A DNA stretch of 64,000 nt from Pollutibacter soli (GCA_029269725.1 JARJHS010000013.1:61644-125643); one strand, 5' to 3'; numbered from the stretch's first letter, positions 51,424-61,111 are shown. Numbers and translations are program-made. The notes: generated from the sequence alone by a model not told the origin.

Positions 51424-52926
51424 ATGGCAGGGAGATTTGTGTCGATATGGTTCCGTTATCTGAAAACGGATTGTTTCACCATCCGTAATCCTTTACAAAA
51501 AGACAAATTACTTGTATTTGTATTACCCGATCATGGGCGTATGGTGATCAGTACAGCGAATGCATTGGCCAATGAAAAAGGTATTGTTCAGGGGATGGTA
51601 CTTGCAGATGCGCGGGCTGTTTATCCCTCAATTGAAGTCATAAATGATAATCCTTCGAGTGCAGAAAAATTATTAAAAAAACTTGCACAGTGGTGTATCC
51701 GTTATTCACCTTCAGTGGCTGTAGATCTTCCGGATGGAATTATTCTTGACGCAAAAGGTTGCGCTCATTTATGGGGAGGTGAAGAAGAATACCTTAAAGA
51801 TATCGTCAGCAAACTGAAGGAAAGGGGATACCAGGTTCGTGTAGGCATGGCCGATACAATTGGTGCTGCATGGGCATTAGCAAGATATGGACTGGAATCA
51901 CCCATTGCCGCGCCAGCTCAGCAACAAACAATGTTACTCCCGTTGCCCGCAATCGCATTGCGCCTGGAAGAAGATGCAGTGGAAAAACTGAACAAACTTG
52001 GACTACGAAGGGTAAAAGATTTCATGCATATTCCTTCGAATACATTGCGTAGAAGGTTCGGAAAGCAGTTCATAAAGAAAATCAACCAGGCGCTGGGATA
52101 TGAAATTGAAATGATCATTCCTGAAATTCCTGTGGTTACCTACCAGGAAAGATTACCCTGCCTGGAACCAATATCAACCGCTACAGGAATTGAGATTGCA
52201 TTAAAAAAATTAATCGAAAATATTTGCAGCCGATTGATCAAAGAGGAAAAAGGGCTGCGCAAAGCAAAATTCAAAGCCTTTCGTATCGATAATAAAATCG
52301 AAGAGATTGAAATCGGTACCAACAGACCTTCATCAAATACAAAACATCTTTTTAAACTTTTTGAGAACAAGCTGACAGAAATTGAACCAGCATTGGGCAT
52401 CGAACTTTTTATTCTTGAAGCACCGGTTGTGGAAGATATTTCAATACTGCAGGAAAATTTATGGCTTACATCTCCTGGCCTGAATGATGTAGCGATTCCA
52501 GAACTGCTCGATCGTATATCAGGAAAGCTTTGCAATAGCGTGATTCGAAGGTTTGTACCTGACGAACATTATTGGCCGGAGCGTTCCTGTAAAGCTGTTG
52601 TTAGTCTTGATGAAAAACCAGCATCCGAATGGCCTACACATAAACCGCGACCAATTCAATTACTATCGCCTCCGGAACTGATCGAAGTAACAGCACCTAT
52701 TCCGGATTATCCACCTATGTTATTCCGGCACAAGAGTGTATTGCATAAAATAGTTAAGGCGGACGGACCTGAAAGGATTGAACAGGAATGGTGGTTGCAG
52801 GACGGACAGCATCGGGATTATTATTATGTTGAAAATGAAACAGGACATCGCTTCTGGCTATTCCGGCTTGGACATTATAATGAAGAAAAGAATTATCAAT
52901 GGTTTTTGCATGGATACTTTGCTTAG
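51424..52926 (+). CDS. imuB: ImuB, inactive Y-family DNA polymerase homologue
   Basis: 500 residues. The Y-family fold is recognisable (RFVSIWFRYLKTDCF at the start, SPSVAVDLPDGIILDAKGCAHLWGG, VRVGMADTIGAAWALARYG, and helix-hairpin LNKLGLRRVKDFMHIPS), but the catalytic acidic residues are lost: the first motif has no Asp-x-Asp and the second has LDAKG where active polymerases have S(x)DE. ImuB therefore serves as a scaffold that brings DnaE2 and the beta clamp together. Overlapping operon with imuA (1-bp gap). Confidence 0.88.
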   Translation: MAGRFVSIWFRYLKTDCFTIRNPLQKDKLLVFVLPDHGRMVISTANALANEKGIVQGMVLADARAVYPSIEVINDNPSSAEKLLKKLAQWCIRYSPSVAVDLPDGIILDAKGCAHLWGGEEEYLKDIVSKLKERGYQVRVGMADTIGAAWALARYGLESPIAAPAQQQTMLLPLPAIALRLEEDAVEKLNKLGLRRVKDFMHIPSNTLRRRFGKQFIKKINQALGYEIEMIIPEIPVVTYQERLPCLEPISTATGIEIALKKLIENICSRLIKEEKGLRKAKFKAFRIDNKIEEIEIGTNRPSSNTKHLFKLFENKLTEIEPALGIELFILEAPVVEDISILQENLWLTSPGLNDVAIPELLDRISGKLCNSVIRRFVPDEHYWPERSCKAVVSLDEKPASEWPTHKPRPIQLLSPPELIEVTAPIPDYPPMLFRHKSVLHKIVKADGPERIEQEWWLQDGQHRDYYYVENETGHRFWLFRLGHYNEEKNYQWFLHGYFA

Positions 52927-53184
52927 TTGGAGGCAGGAGATTGGAGGCAGAGATTTAGTAAACAGTAATTAGTGACAAGTTTAAAGGAAAATGATTTTCA
53001 GATGTACAATCGACTATTCTTAGGTAAAATTGTTCGATTACTCTTGTATAAAGCCAAACACTTTCTTCACAGAATACATTACAGGATTAATGTTACAGGT
53101 AATCAAAAGTTGAAACTGATGCCTGTAACTTTTTCCCTAACACCTAATTCTCCTGCCTCCAATCTCCTGCCTCCCCACTCCTGC
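52927..53184. repeat. inverted heptad element between imuB and dnaE2
   Basis: Left end: GGAGGCA, GGAGATT, GGAGGCA, then GAGATTT, AGTAAAC, AGTAATT, AGTGACA, all in 7-bp phase. Right end: TCTCCTG, CCTCCAA, TCTCCTG, CCTCCCC, ACTCCTG (53147-53181). Left and right arms are inverted relative to each other. The dnaE2 start is 6 bp beyond the element. Confidence 0.75.
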
Positions 53185-53189
53185 TCACT

Positions 53190-56100
53190 ATGAAATACAC
53201 TGAACTCCAGATCACTTCCAATTTCAGTTTCCTGCGTGGGGCATCACATCCCCATGAACTGGCGGAACAGGCCTGGGGACTGGGGTACAAGGAACTGGCA
53301 GTAACTGACAGAAACACACTTGCTGGTATTGTACGTGCGCACGCAACAGCAAAATCATCGGGCATCAGACTTATTACGGGATGCCGGCTGGATTTACTGG
53401 ATGGATTGAGTCTGCTGGTTTATCCTGCTAATATCAAGGCTTATTCGCAATTGTGTGAGTTGCTGAGCAAAGGAAATTTAAGGGCAGAAAAAGGAGAATG
53501 TCATTTATACAAACAAGACGTATACGAATATATCAAAGACTTCAAATGCATAGTTATTCCTCCCGATAAGTTGAATGCAAATTTTGAATTCGACTCATCT
53601 TTTATCACTCAGCTGAATGAATACCGCGATGTATTAAATAAAAATCTGTACCTGGCTGCAACAAGGAAATACCAGGGCAATGATGCAAAATATTTATACC
53701 AGTTGAATGAGGTATCGATACGATCCGGAGTACCCATGATTGCAACAAATGATGTGCATTATCATGTTGCAGAACGAAGACAATTACAGGATATCCTTAC
53801 CTGTGTACGCGAAAAATGTACGATTCAGAATGCTGGATTCAGATTGCATCCTAACGCCGAACGCTACCTGAAAGATGAAACGGAAATGAATCGTTTATTC
53901 AGGCAATATCCTGATGCAATCAGGAGAACGCAGGAAATTGTTGAGGCCTGTACATTCTCGCTCGATGAATTGAAATATGAATATCCTGAAGAAATAACAA
54001 CAGAAGGAAGAACGCCACAGGAAGAGTTAACTCTTCTTGCCTGGAATGGTGCTGAACGTGCTTTTGGAGAAAAGCTGGATGAAAAAACAAAAGCTGCCAT
54101 TGAATATGAACTCAGGTTCATTGAAGAAATGAATTACGCATCCTATTTTCTAACCGTATATGATATTGTAAGATATGCCAGGGAAAATGATATTCTATGC
54201 CAGGGAAGAGGCTCGGCAGCTAATTCAACCGTTTGTTATTGTTTAGGAATTACATCTGTTGATCCAACAAAATTTGATCTTCTTTTTGAAAGATTTATTT
54301 CGTCAGCAAGAAATGAACCGCCTGATATTGATGTTGATTTTGAACATGAGCGCAGAGAAGAAGTGATTCAGTATATCTATCGCAAATACGGAAGAGATCG
54401 CGCAGCAATCGTTGCCACAGTTACTCAACAACATCAGAAAGGAGCCATAAGAGATGTTGGAAAAGCCATGGGTTTATCAGTAGATACTATTAATAAACTT
54501 TCATCTTCTATCTGGGAATTTACAACAGAATGGTTCGAAGGAAAACGAATTAATGAACAGGGTTTTGATCCGAACGATAAACACCTTTTGAAAGTTCTTC
54601 AGCTTACAGAACAGTATATGGGTTTTCCGAGACAATTGGGGCAACATACCGGAGGCTTTGTAATTACGCAGGGAAAATTATCTCATTTATGCCCGGTATT
54701 GAATGCAAGAATGGAGGACCGTACCTGCATCGAATGGAACAAAGATGATATCGATGTACTTGGCTTTATGAAAATTGATGTGCTTGCACTTGGAATGTTA
54801 ACCTGCATCAGGAAAGCTTTTGATCTTGCAAAAAAACATTATAACCGTGATTTTACTTTAGCCAATATTCCACAGGATGATCCTGAAGTGTATGACATGA
54901 TCTGTCGTGCAGATACCATTGGCGTTTTTCAGATTGAAAGCCGAGCTCAGCAAACGATGCTCCCACGACTGAAGCCTAGGTGTTTTTATGATCTTGTAAT
55001 CGAAGTAGCGATTGTTCGACCGGGACCAATACAGGGAGACATGGTGCATCCTTACCTGAGAAGAAGAAATGGTGAAGAAAAGGTAGAATATCCATCAAAG
55101 GAACTGGAAGATATTCTGAGTCGTACACTGGGCGTTCCACTTTTCCAGGAGCAGGCGATGAAAATTGCAATTGTTGCTGCAGGATTTCTTCCATATGAAG
55201 CGGATGAACTTCGTCGCAGCATGGCAACGTTTAAAGCACGAGGGGAAGTTACAAAATTCGAACAGAAATTGATTGAAGGCATGACTAAAAAAGGATATCC
55301 GGAGGAATATGCAGCAAGGGTATTCAAACAACTGGAAGGTTTTGGCAGTTATGGTTTTCCTGAAAGTCATGCCGCGAGTTTTGCTTTGCTCGTATACGTT
55401 TCCAGCTGGATCAAATGTTTTTATCCGGATGTTTTTGCCTGTGCATTACTTAATAGTATGCCGATGGGTTTTTATCAACCTGCTCAGATTGTTCAGGATG
55501 CACAGAAACATAATGTGATGGTAAGACCTGTTGATATCAATCATTCATTCTGGGATAATACACTTGAAGAAAAATGCGGAGAGTATTTTGCTCTTCGACT
55601 TGGATTCCGGCAGGTGAAAGGTTTACGTGAAGAAGATATGAAAGTGTTGATAGAAAAAAGAAATGGTGGTTACCCGGATATCAATTCGTTGCGTGAAGGA
55701 GGAATAACTGAGGCAACACTTGAGCGTCTTGCTGATGCTGATGCATTTCGTTCGATTGGTCTGGACAGAAGACAGGCTTTGTGGGATATAACGAACAGGC
55801 ACGATCGTCCGTTTGCTTTATTTAAAAATCAGCCCACGGATGAATCAAAAGAAGAAAAGGTAACATTACCTGCGATGAGTGTATCTGAGCATGTAGTACA
55901 TGATTATAGTGCAGTATCCCTTTCATTAAAAGCACATCCGGTAAGTTTTATACGAGAGAAGCTGAATATGTTAAGGGTATTGTCAACAAAAGAAATGAAT
56001 ATAAAACCGGATGGTGAAAATGTAAGTGTTGCCGGGCTTGTATTGGTCAGGCAAAGACCTGGCACTGCAGGTGGTATTTGCTTCATGACGATTGAAGACG

Positions 56101-56414
56101 AATTCGGATTTGCCAACCTGGTCATTTTTGAAAATCTTTTTGAAAAATTCAGAAAAGAAATTCTGCAATCCAGGTTGATCATGGTTGAAGGAAAACTACA
56201 ACGTGAAGGAGAAGTAATTCATGTCATCGTAAAACGTTGTCATGATTTTTCAAAACTGCTTCGGAAGCTGACTTCAAATAATAATGAAGATCTTCCGATA
56301 CTGACTTTGTCAAGAGCCGATGAAAAAACAGTTCCACCAGGTCAGAATAAACGATCGCAGATCAGGGAAGAAGCGCAGGAGAAGGTGTTCCCGGAGGCGA
56401 GGAATTTTAGATAG
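53190..56414 (+). CDS. dnaE2: error-prone DNA polymerase DnaE2
   Basis: 1074 residues, the normal DnaE2 length. The N-terminal PHP domain starts YTELQITSNFSFLRGASHPH. The polymerase palm has the catalytic pair in PDIDVDFE (378-385) and the third Asp at 530 in FMKIDVLALG; the CQGRGSAANSTVCY motif precedes them. The C-terminal OB domain contains VAGLVLVRQRPGTAGGICF. There is no tau-binding or clamp-binding extension of the DnaE1 type. With ImuA and ImuB it forms a translesion mutasome. A 263-bp gap filled by a repeat element separates it from imuB. Confidence 0.94.
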   Translation: MKYTELQITSNFSFLRGASHPHELAEQAWGLGYKELAVTDRNTLAGIVRAHATAKSSGIRLITGCRLDLLDGLSLLVYPANIKAYSQLCELLSKGNLRAEKGECHLYKQDVYEYIKDFKCIVIPPDKLNANFEFDSSFITQLNEYRDVLNKNLYLAATRKYQGNDAKYLYQLNEVSIRSGVPMIATNDVHYHVAERRQLQDILTCVREKCTIQNAGFRLHPNAERYLKDETEMNRLFRQYPDAIRRTQEIVEACTFSLDELKYEYPEEITTEGRTPQEELTLLAWNGAERAFGEKLDEKTKAAIEYELRFIEEMNYASYFLTVYDIVRYARENDILCQGRGSAANSTVCYCLGITSVDPTKFDLLFERFISSARNEPPDIDVDFEHERREEVIQYIYRKYGRDRAAIVATVTQQHQKGAIRDVGKAMGLSVDTINKLSSSIWEFTTEWFEGKRINEQGFDPNDKHLLKVLQLTEQYMGFPRQLGQHTGGFVITQGKLSHLCPVLNARMEDRTCIEWNKDDIDVLGFMKIDVLALGMLTCIRKAFDLAKKHYNRDFTLANIPQDDPEVYDMICRADTIGVFQIESRAQQTMLPRLKPRCFYDLVIEVAIVRPGPIQGDMVHPYLRRRNGEEKVEYPSKELEDILSRTLGVPLFQEQAMKIAIVAAGFLPYEADELRRSMATFKARGEVTKFEQKLIEGMTKKGYPEEYAARVFKQLEGFGSYGFPESHAASFALLVYVSSWIKCFYPDVFACALLNSMPMGFYQPAQIVQDAQKHNVMVRPVDINHSFWDNTLEEKCGEYFALRLGFRQVKGLREEDMKVLIEKRNGGYPDINSLREGGITEATLERLADADAFRSIGLDRRQALWDITNRHDRPFALFKNQPTDESKEEKVTLPAMSVSEHVVHDYSAVSLSLKAHPVSFIREKLNMLRVLSTKEMNIKPDGENVSVAGLVLVRQRPGTAGGICFMTIEDEFGFANLVIFENLFEKFRKEILQSRLIMVEGKLQREGEVIHVIVKRCHDFSKLLRKLTSNNNEDLPILTLSRADEKTVPPGQNKRSQIREEAQEKVFPEARNFR

Positions 56415-56944
56415 GCACTAGTAAGAAGGCAGTCTCACTATTAGCGCGACGCTATGTTTTTATCCAAAATAACTTGAAAATTTAGATCGTTAATTTTCAA
56501 CTGCAAGTTTTCAAGCTATATAGCGATAGGGAACAACCGGAACCCGAGCGTATAATTGTTTTATGATTAAATGAATTGAGCGATTCTTTGTATTTTCTTT
56601 GCGGGCTGTTAGCTTGGCTGTTGCTTTGCGTTTTGACTTAGGTCAGGCAATAATAAAAAGTCTCTGTATTTTCTCTGTGCAGTTAACTTGCCTGCTGCTC
56701 TGTATTTCGACTTTAGCCGGGCGACGGGAAAGAGGCAAATGGAAACAGCGGCATTTGATAGCGTCGTATGTAATATAATCCCCAATAATGCTTTCTTGGA
56801 TTAGATGCTTATTATAATCAACCTGATTTCCAATCAATATAAAAAATTGAAACCGATCTGTTGCCCGCTGCCTGTTGCCTTGTATTGCCTATTGCCTTTT
56901 TTTCCCTATTTTATGGAAAATTAAACCCACTGCATCTACCAGAA
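56415..56944. other. intergenic region with a 77-bp imperfect tandem duplication
   Basis: TTCTTTGTATTTTCTTTGCG at 56584 and its diverged copy TCTCTGTATTTTCTCTGTGC at 56661 start two imperfect copies of a 70-77 bp unit. Heptad-like GTTGCCC, GCTGCCT, GTTGCCT units occur near 56861, before the protease gene. No gene is supported. Confidence 0.5.
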
Positions 56945-57700
56945 ATGTTATCAACTGACCGGCTGTTGCTGTGCCTGTTTTTGCCCCTTTGTTCGCTGGG
57001 GCAGGAATTGACGCATCAAAAAGTGGTTACCCTTCTTCCTACCAATGATCATCACTGGTTGAATATCGGGACAGGAATTGTTCTCCGTAACAATTCTGAC
57101 TATTACCTCGTCACAGCATTGCATGTTGTTGCTAAAACTCCAAAAAAGTTTGAAAAATACTGGCCGAAATCGACGATCGATCATTCTTATAAATACCTGC
57201 ATTTCGGTTCCGAATACCCGAAAATAAAGTCTTCATTCTTTATCAACCTTGTCGATTCGATGACAGGCGAGGCCAATTACCGCACATTTTCTCTTTCTGA
57301 TAAGCTACTTGATATCGCCATCATCAAACTGGATGAAAGCGATTCTGCTATGCATTTCATGTTTTCCAAAGCAATCGAGATCACTGATATCGACACCAGT
57401 ACAGAGCTTTGTCCGGATCAGTATCTGCAGGTTATCGGTTCATCTCCTTATAAAACCAGGCAGTGTAATTACTATGCCATGAATCCGAGAAACGACAGGG
57501 AGAATCCTGCGATTTTCAAATTCGATTTCGAGAAAACGGAAATCGATCTCGCTGGTTCATCGGGGGGAATTGTTTATCGCAAAGATGATTTTGAAAAACA
57601 GACCCCCATCGGCATCCTCGTCGCCGCCGCAGATGACGGTAGTTTTGGACTCGGCATACATCTTCGATTTGTACATAATCTGATCAGGAACTGGGATTAA
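56945..57700 (+). CDS. secreted trypsin-like serine protease
   Basis: 251 residues from the ATG at 56945; its leader MLSTDRLLLCLFLPLCSLGQ looks like a signal peptide, whereas the longer frame starts at a TTG in repeat DNA. The chymotrypsin-fold triad is visible: His in YYLVTALHVVA, Asp in LLDIAIIKLDE, and Ser in IDLAGSSGGIVY. The last motif reads GSSGG where most proteases have GDSGG. It probably acts in the periplasm or at the cell surface in protein quality control or processing. No partner gene is adjacent. Confidence 0.8.
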   Translation: MLSTDRLLLCLFLPLCSLGQELTHQKVVTLLPTNDHHWLNIGTGIVLRNNSDYYLVTALHVVAKTPKKFEKYWPKSTIDHSYKYLHFGSEYPKIKSSFFINLVDSMTGEANYRTFSLSDKLLDIAIIKLDESDSAMHFMFSKAIEITDIDTSTELCPDQYLQVIGSSPYKTRQCNYYAMNPRNDRENPAIFKFDFEKTEIDLAGSSGGIVYRKDDFEKQTPIGILVAAADDGSFGLGIHLRFVHNLIRNWD

Positions 57701-57877
57701 AAGCAGCCGGGAACCGGAAGTCTAAACCTCGGAATTAAATCAATACTGCTTTTTCAAATGCAGGTTGTGGATATCTGCTGCCTCGGCTGTTCGTGTAACC
57801 TCTAACCGAAAACCAACGTCAAACTAATCCCGTTCGGGAGAACTACATTCACTAAACTTGCAGTTAAATTGATTCGT

Positions 57878-59218
57878 ATGAAAGGATTTTTCTTAAGCGT
57901 CGGACTATTTCTTATTTGCATTTCTGCAAACGCACAAAGCGCGCAGTCGAAACTGGATGAATTGATGTCTGCTTATGCAAAGCAGTACAAATTCAATGGT
58001 GCTGTACTGGTGTCAAAAGGCGATCAGATTTTATTGAACAAAGGGTACGGTATACAGGATGCCGCGGATAAAATCAATAATGATTCAGCTACTGTATTTC
58101 AGCTGGGATCCATTACAAAACAATTCACAGCCATTATGATCCTGAAACTACAGGAACAGAAAAAACTGAATATAAATGATAAACTGAGTAAATATTTTCC
58201 GTCTTATCCAAAAGGCGATAGCATCACGATCAAACATTTACTCACTCATACTTCAGGAATTTACAGCTATACGAATGATGCGACATTCATGAACAACGAA
58301 ATCACCAAACCCTTAAACCGCAAACAGGTGATGGCGTTGTTTGAAAACAAACCATTGGAATTTTCACCGGGTACAAAATGGGAATATTCCAATTCTGCTT
58401 ATATATTGTTGGGGTTTATCATTGAAGATGTTACAAAAATGACATATTACCAGGCAGCAAGAAAAATGATTTTTCAACCGCTGGGGATGACGCATACCGG
58501 TTTTGATTTTACGAATCTTTCTGTCAGGGAAAAGGCGGTTGGATATATGCGAATCAACGAACAGGTTCAGGTAAAAGCGCCCATTGTTGATTCATCCGTT
58601 TCTTTTTCTGCAGGTGCGATGTATTCAACGACCAGCGATCTTTATAAGTGGTATCTCAGTTTGAAAAATAATAAAATCATTTCTGCTGCTTCGAAACAAA
58701 TGGCTTCTACGCCAGTGCTAAACAAATACGGTTTTGGCCTGGGGATTGACTCGGTTGATGGAAAACTTCGCATTGCTCATGGTGGTGGTATTCATGGCTT
58801 CACAACAAATATATCCATAGTACAGGCTGATGGAATCTGTATTGTTTTGCTGAACAACGCATCAAATTCCTTCCTGAGTACAATTACTGAAAGCATATAT
58901 GCTATTCTTTATAACAAGCCTTACGAACTTCCAAAAGAACGTGTTGCGGTGTCCCTGAGCGAAGATGTTCTCAAACAATATGAAGGAGAATATGAACTGG
59001 CGCCGGGTTTTAAACTTGATATTGCTGTGAAGTCCGGAAAACTCACGGTGCATCCAACCGGTCAGCAAGAACATGAATTGTTTGCGGAGAAAACGGATTT
59101 CTTTTTCCTGAAAGTAGTTGATGCACAGATTGAATTCAAAAGAAATACGGCGAATGTGGTTGAAAGTCTTGTATTGGTCCAGGGTGGCAGAGAAATGCCA
59201 GGGAAGAAAATTAAGTAG
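57878..59218 (+). CDS. serine hydrolase of the class C beta-lactamase/penicillin-binding family
   Basis: 446 residues from the ATG at 57878 (MKGFFLSVGLFLICISANAQ, a signal peptide). The SxxK motif is in FQLGSITKQFTAIM, the YxN motif in WEYSNSAYILLG, and the HxG triad in IAHGGGIHGFTT. A C-terminal lipocalin-like domain (about 360-446) follows, with the start YEGEYELAPGFKLDIAV. Such proteins are esterases, peptidases or penicillin-recognising enzymes; true beta-lactam hydrolysis is not implied. The gene is followed by a large repeat array. Confidence 0.9.
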   Translation: MKGFFLSVGLFLICISANAQSAQSKLDELMSAYAKQYKFNGAVLVSKGDQILLNKGYGIQDAADKINNDSATVFQLGSITKQFTAIMILKLQEQKKLNINDKLSKYFPSYPKGDSITIKHLLTHTSGIYSYTNDATFMNNEITKPLNRKQVMALFENKPLEFSPGTKWEYSNSAYILLGFIIEDVTKMTYYQAARKMIFQPLGMTHTGFDFTNLSVREKAVGYMRINEQVQVKAPIVDSSVSFSAGAMYSTTSDLYKWYLSLKNNKIISAASKQMASTPVLNKYGFGLGIDSVDGKLRIAHGGGIHGFTTNISIVQADGICIVLLNNASNSFLSTITESIYAILYNKPYELPKERVAVSLSEDVLKQYEGEYELAPGFKLDIAVKSGKLTVHPTGQQEHELFAEKTDFFFLKVVDAQIEFKRNTANVVESLVLVQGGREMPGKKIK

Positions 59219-59277
59219 TAACTTGAGTTTTTCTCTTTAGTTAGATAAATTTTTGATTCTGAGAGTTCCCAAAAATG

Positions 59278-60252
59278 GGTCGAGCCTCACGGCTCTTGTT
59301 TTCGCTATCGATCCGTTGCGGCGGATTGAAATCCGCCGTTATAAGATTGGTCGAGCCTGACGGCTCTGTATAAATTTACAGGAGGATTTTTCAAAAGTTC
59401 AGATTCAGTTTCGCTGCAGACTTTATTTCTATCAAGGATTCTTTTGGAACCATCAGGTAAAAAGATTCGTAGGATCGTATCACCATATAGATCCGTAGGA
59501 TCGATTTTCTTATAACCGCGGATTTTAATCCGCGGATAAAAAAGCCAACAGTGAACCCAACTCATAAGATCCGTAGGATCGATGATATTTTGTGACCATT
59601 TAAATTGGTCGAGCCTCACGGCTCTTGTTTTCGCTATCGATCCGGCGCGGCGGATTGAAATCCGCCGTTATAAGATTGGTCGAGCCTGACGGCTCTGTAT
59701 AAGTTTACAGGATGGATTTTTACAAAAGTTCAGAGTCAGTTTCGCTGCAGACGTTATTTCTACCAAGGATTCTTTTGGAACCATCAGGTAATAAGATCCG
59801 TAGGATCGCATCACCTTATAGATCCGTAGGATCGATTTTCTTATAACCGCGGATTTTAATTCGCGGATAAAAAAGCCAGCAGTGAACTCAACTCATAAGA
59901 TCCGTAGGATCGATGATTTTTTGTGACCATTTAAATTGGTCGAGCCTCACGGCTCTTGTTTTCGCTATCGATCCGTTGCGGCGGATTGAAATCCGCCTTT
60001 ATAAGATTTGTCGAGCCTGACGGCTCTGTATAAGTTTACAGGATGGATTTTCAAAAGTTCAGAGTCAGTTTCGGTGCAGACATTATTTCTATCATGATTT
60101 TTTTTTGGTTCCATCAGGTAAAAAGATTCGTAGGATCGCATCACCTTTTAGATCCGTAGGATCGATTTTCTTATAACCGCGGATTTTAATCCGCGGATAA
60201 AAAAGCCCACAGTGAAGCCTACTCATAAGATCCGTTGGATCGATGATTTTTT
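59278..60252. repeat. three tandem copies of a ~330-bp palindrome-rich unit
   Basis: Units begin at 59278, 59607 and 59938 (periods 329 and 331 bp), with the third ending near 60252. Each unit contains the palindromes GAGCCTCACGGCTC, GGCGGATTGAAATCCGCC, GAGCCTGACGGCTC, three copies of the GATCCGTAGGATCG type and CCGCGGATTTTAATCCGCGG. Units differ by scattered substitutions. Open frames here (about 61-104 codons, minus strand) are repeat artefacts. The block lies between convergent genes and ends a few bases before the stop of the DUF6644 gene. Confidence 0.9.
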
Positions 60253-60263
60253 TTTGAAGACTT

Positions 60264-60758
60264 CTATAAATACGCAATTAATCTTCCACAGGAAATAATC
60301 CCTATCCACACCATGATAGAAAAAACAGCATTGAGTTTTGAGAGTGATCTGACGGGTTCTGCTTCGCTTTTTTTCAAATGAGGTTTGAAAACCAAAACAT
60401 CAAAGATGAACGCATTCAGCGCTGCCGCTACGAGCAAAATCATTTTCAGTTGAAATGTGCCGCTTTCAGCAAGTGCTTCCGCATTGGTAATAAACATCAG
60501 AATGCCGGATGGAATGACTAAAAACAATCCCCGTCGCGACCATGGCAGAAGATATTTTGCCATTTGTGAAACAGGGATTTTAAAAGTGATATTCAGCAAT
60601 CGAAGATCAAATAATATTGCAGCACCGGCAACCATTACGATACCGAGGATATGTATGATTTCCAGGAAAGGATATAACCACAATGATTGCCGGATCGTGG
60701 TAGCGAGGGCACTTGCTTCTACCGACCGAAGCCACTCAGCAAGCGAAATGATCATCAT
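60264..60758 (-). CDS. DUF6644 family membrane protein
   Basis: 164 residues with four to five membrane helices: LWLYPFLEIIHILGIVMVAG, the GAAILFDLRLLN segment, GLFLVIPSGILMFITNAEAL, FQLKMILLVAAALNAFIFDV and VFSIMVWIGIISCGRLIAYL. It resembles a small CopD/DUF6644-type membrane protein with conserved His in EIIHILG. The start overlaps the stop of the DUF6152 gene by 4 bp (ATGA), so they are coupled. The function of the pair is unknown; copper or heme handling has been suggested for CopD-like folds but is not shown here. Confidence 0.75.
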   Translation of the reverse strand: MMIISLAEWLRSVEASALATTIRQSLWLYPFLEIIHILGIVMVAGAAILFDLRLLNITFKIPVSQMAKYLLPWSRRGLFLVIPSGILMFITNAEALAESGTFQLKMILLVAAALNAFIFDVLVFKPHLKKSEAEPVRSLSKLNAVFSIMVWIGIISCGRLIAYL

Positions 60759-61111
60759 TTACGCAGTTCAAATTTTGCATCTCCTACAAAAATTCTTTCC
60801 GCCCGCATTTCATTCTTGACCTTTTTGTGGGGGTAGCCGTACACCTTTACAGTATTTCCTTCCCTGAGCTTATCTGTGGGAACGTTCCGATCAATCATTC
60901 GTGAAGTAGGAGCAAGTATCACTAACCATTCGGCCTTGTCATTTTTTAGTCTGATACGTGCATGTGGATTTTCAAAAACAAATTCCGTTACGACACCTGT
61001 AAATTCAAAACCTTTCTGTTGATCATAATCCGCCCAGCCATGGTGGAATGGAACAAACGCAAATGATATAACGATCATCGCGGGGAGAACAAGTTTTTTC
61101 AGCGGTTTCAT
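60755..61111 (-). CDS. DUF6152 family periplasmic protein
   Basis: 118 residues. A signal peptide (VLPAMIVISFAFVPFHHGWA) precedes a small beta-barrel with FTGVVTEFVFENPHARIRLK, EWLVILAPTSRM and GNTVKVYGYPHKK, an OB-like pattern. The stretch HHGWADYDQ and the family DUF6152 are often found next to DUF6644-like membrane proteins, as here. Role unknown; the conserved His-His near the leader end hints at metal or cofactor binding, which is speculation. Confidence 0.75.
   Translation of the reverse strand: MKPLKKLVLPAMIVISFAFVPFHHGWADYDQQKGFEFTGVVTEFVFENPHARIRLKNDKAEWLVILAPTSRMIDRNVPTDKLREGNTVKVYGYPHKKVKNEMRAERIFVGDAKFELRK

Noticed and set aside
52972..53193. 73-codon plus-strand frame between imuB and dnaE2
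   Set aside because: It ends in the right arm of the heptad element and has no recognisable domain.
59278..60252. CRISPR array
   Set aside because: Repeats are 330 bp long in direct tandem without unique spacers, and no cas gene is present.
59305..60277. Minus-strand open frames with IDPTDL-type repeats
   Set aside because: They are read from the palindromes of the 330-bp repeat units, differ only where the repeat differs, and have no start context. Treated as repeat artefacts.
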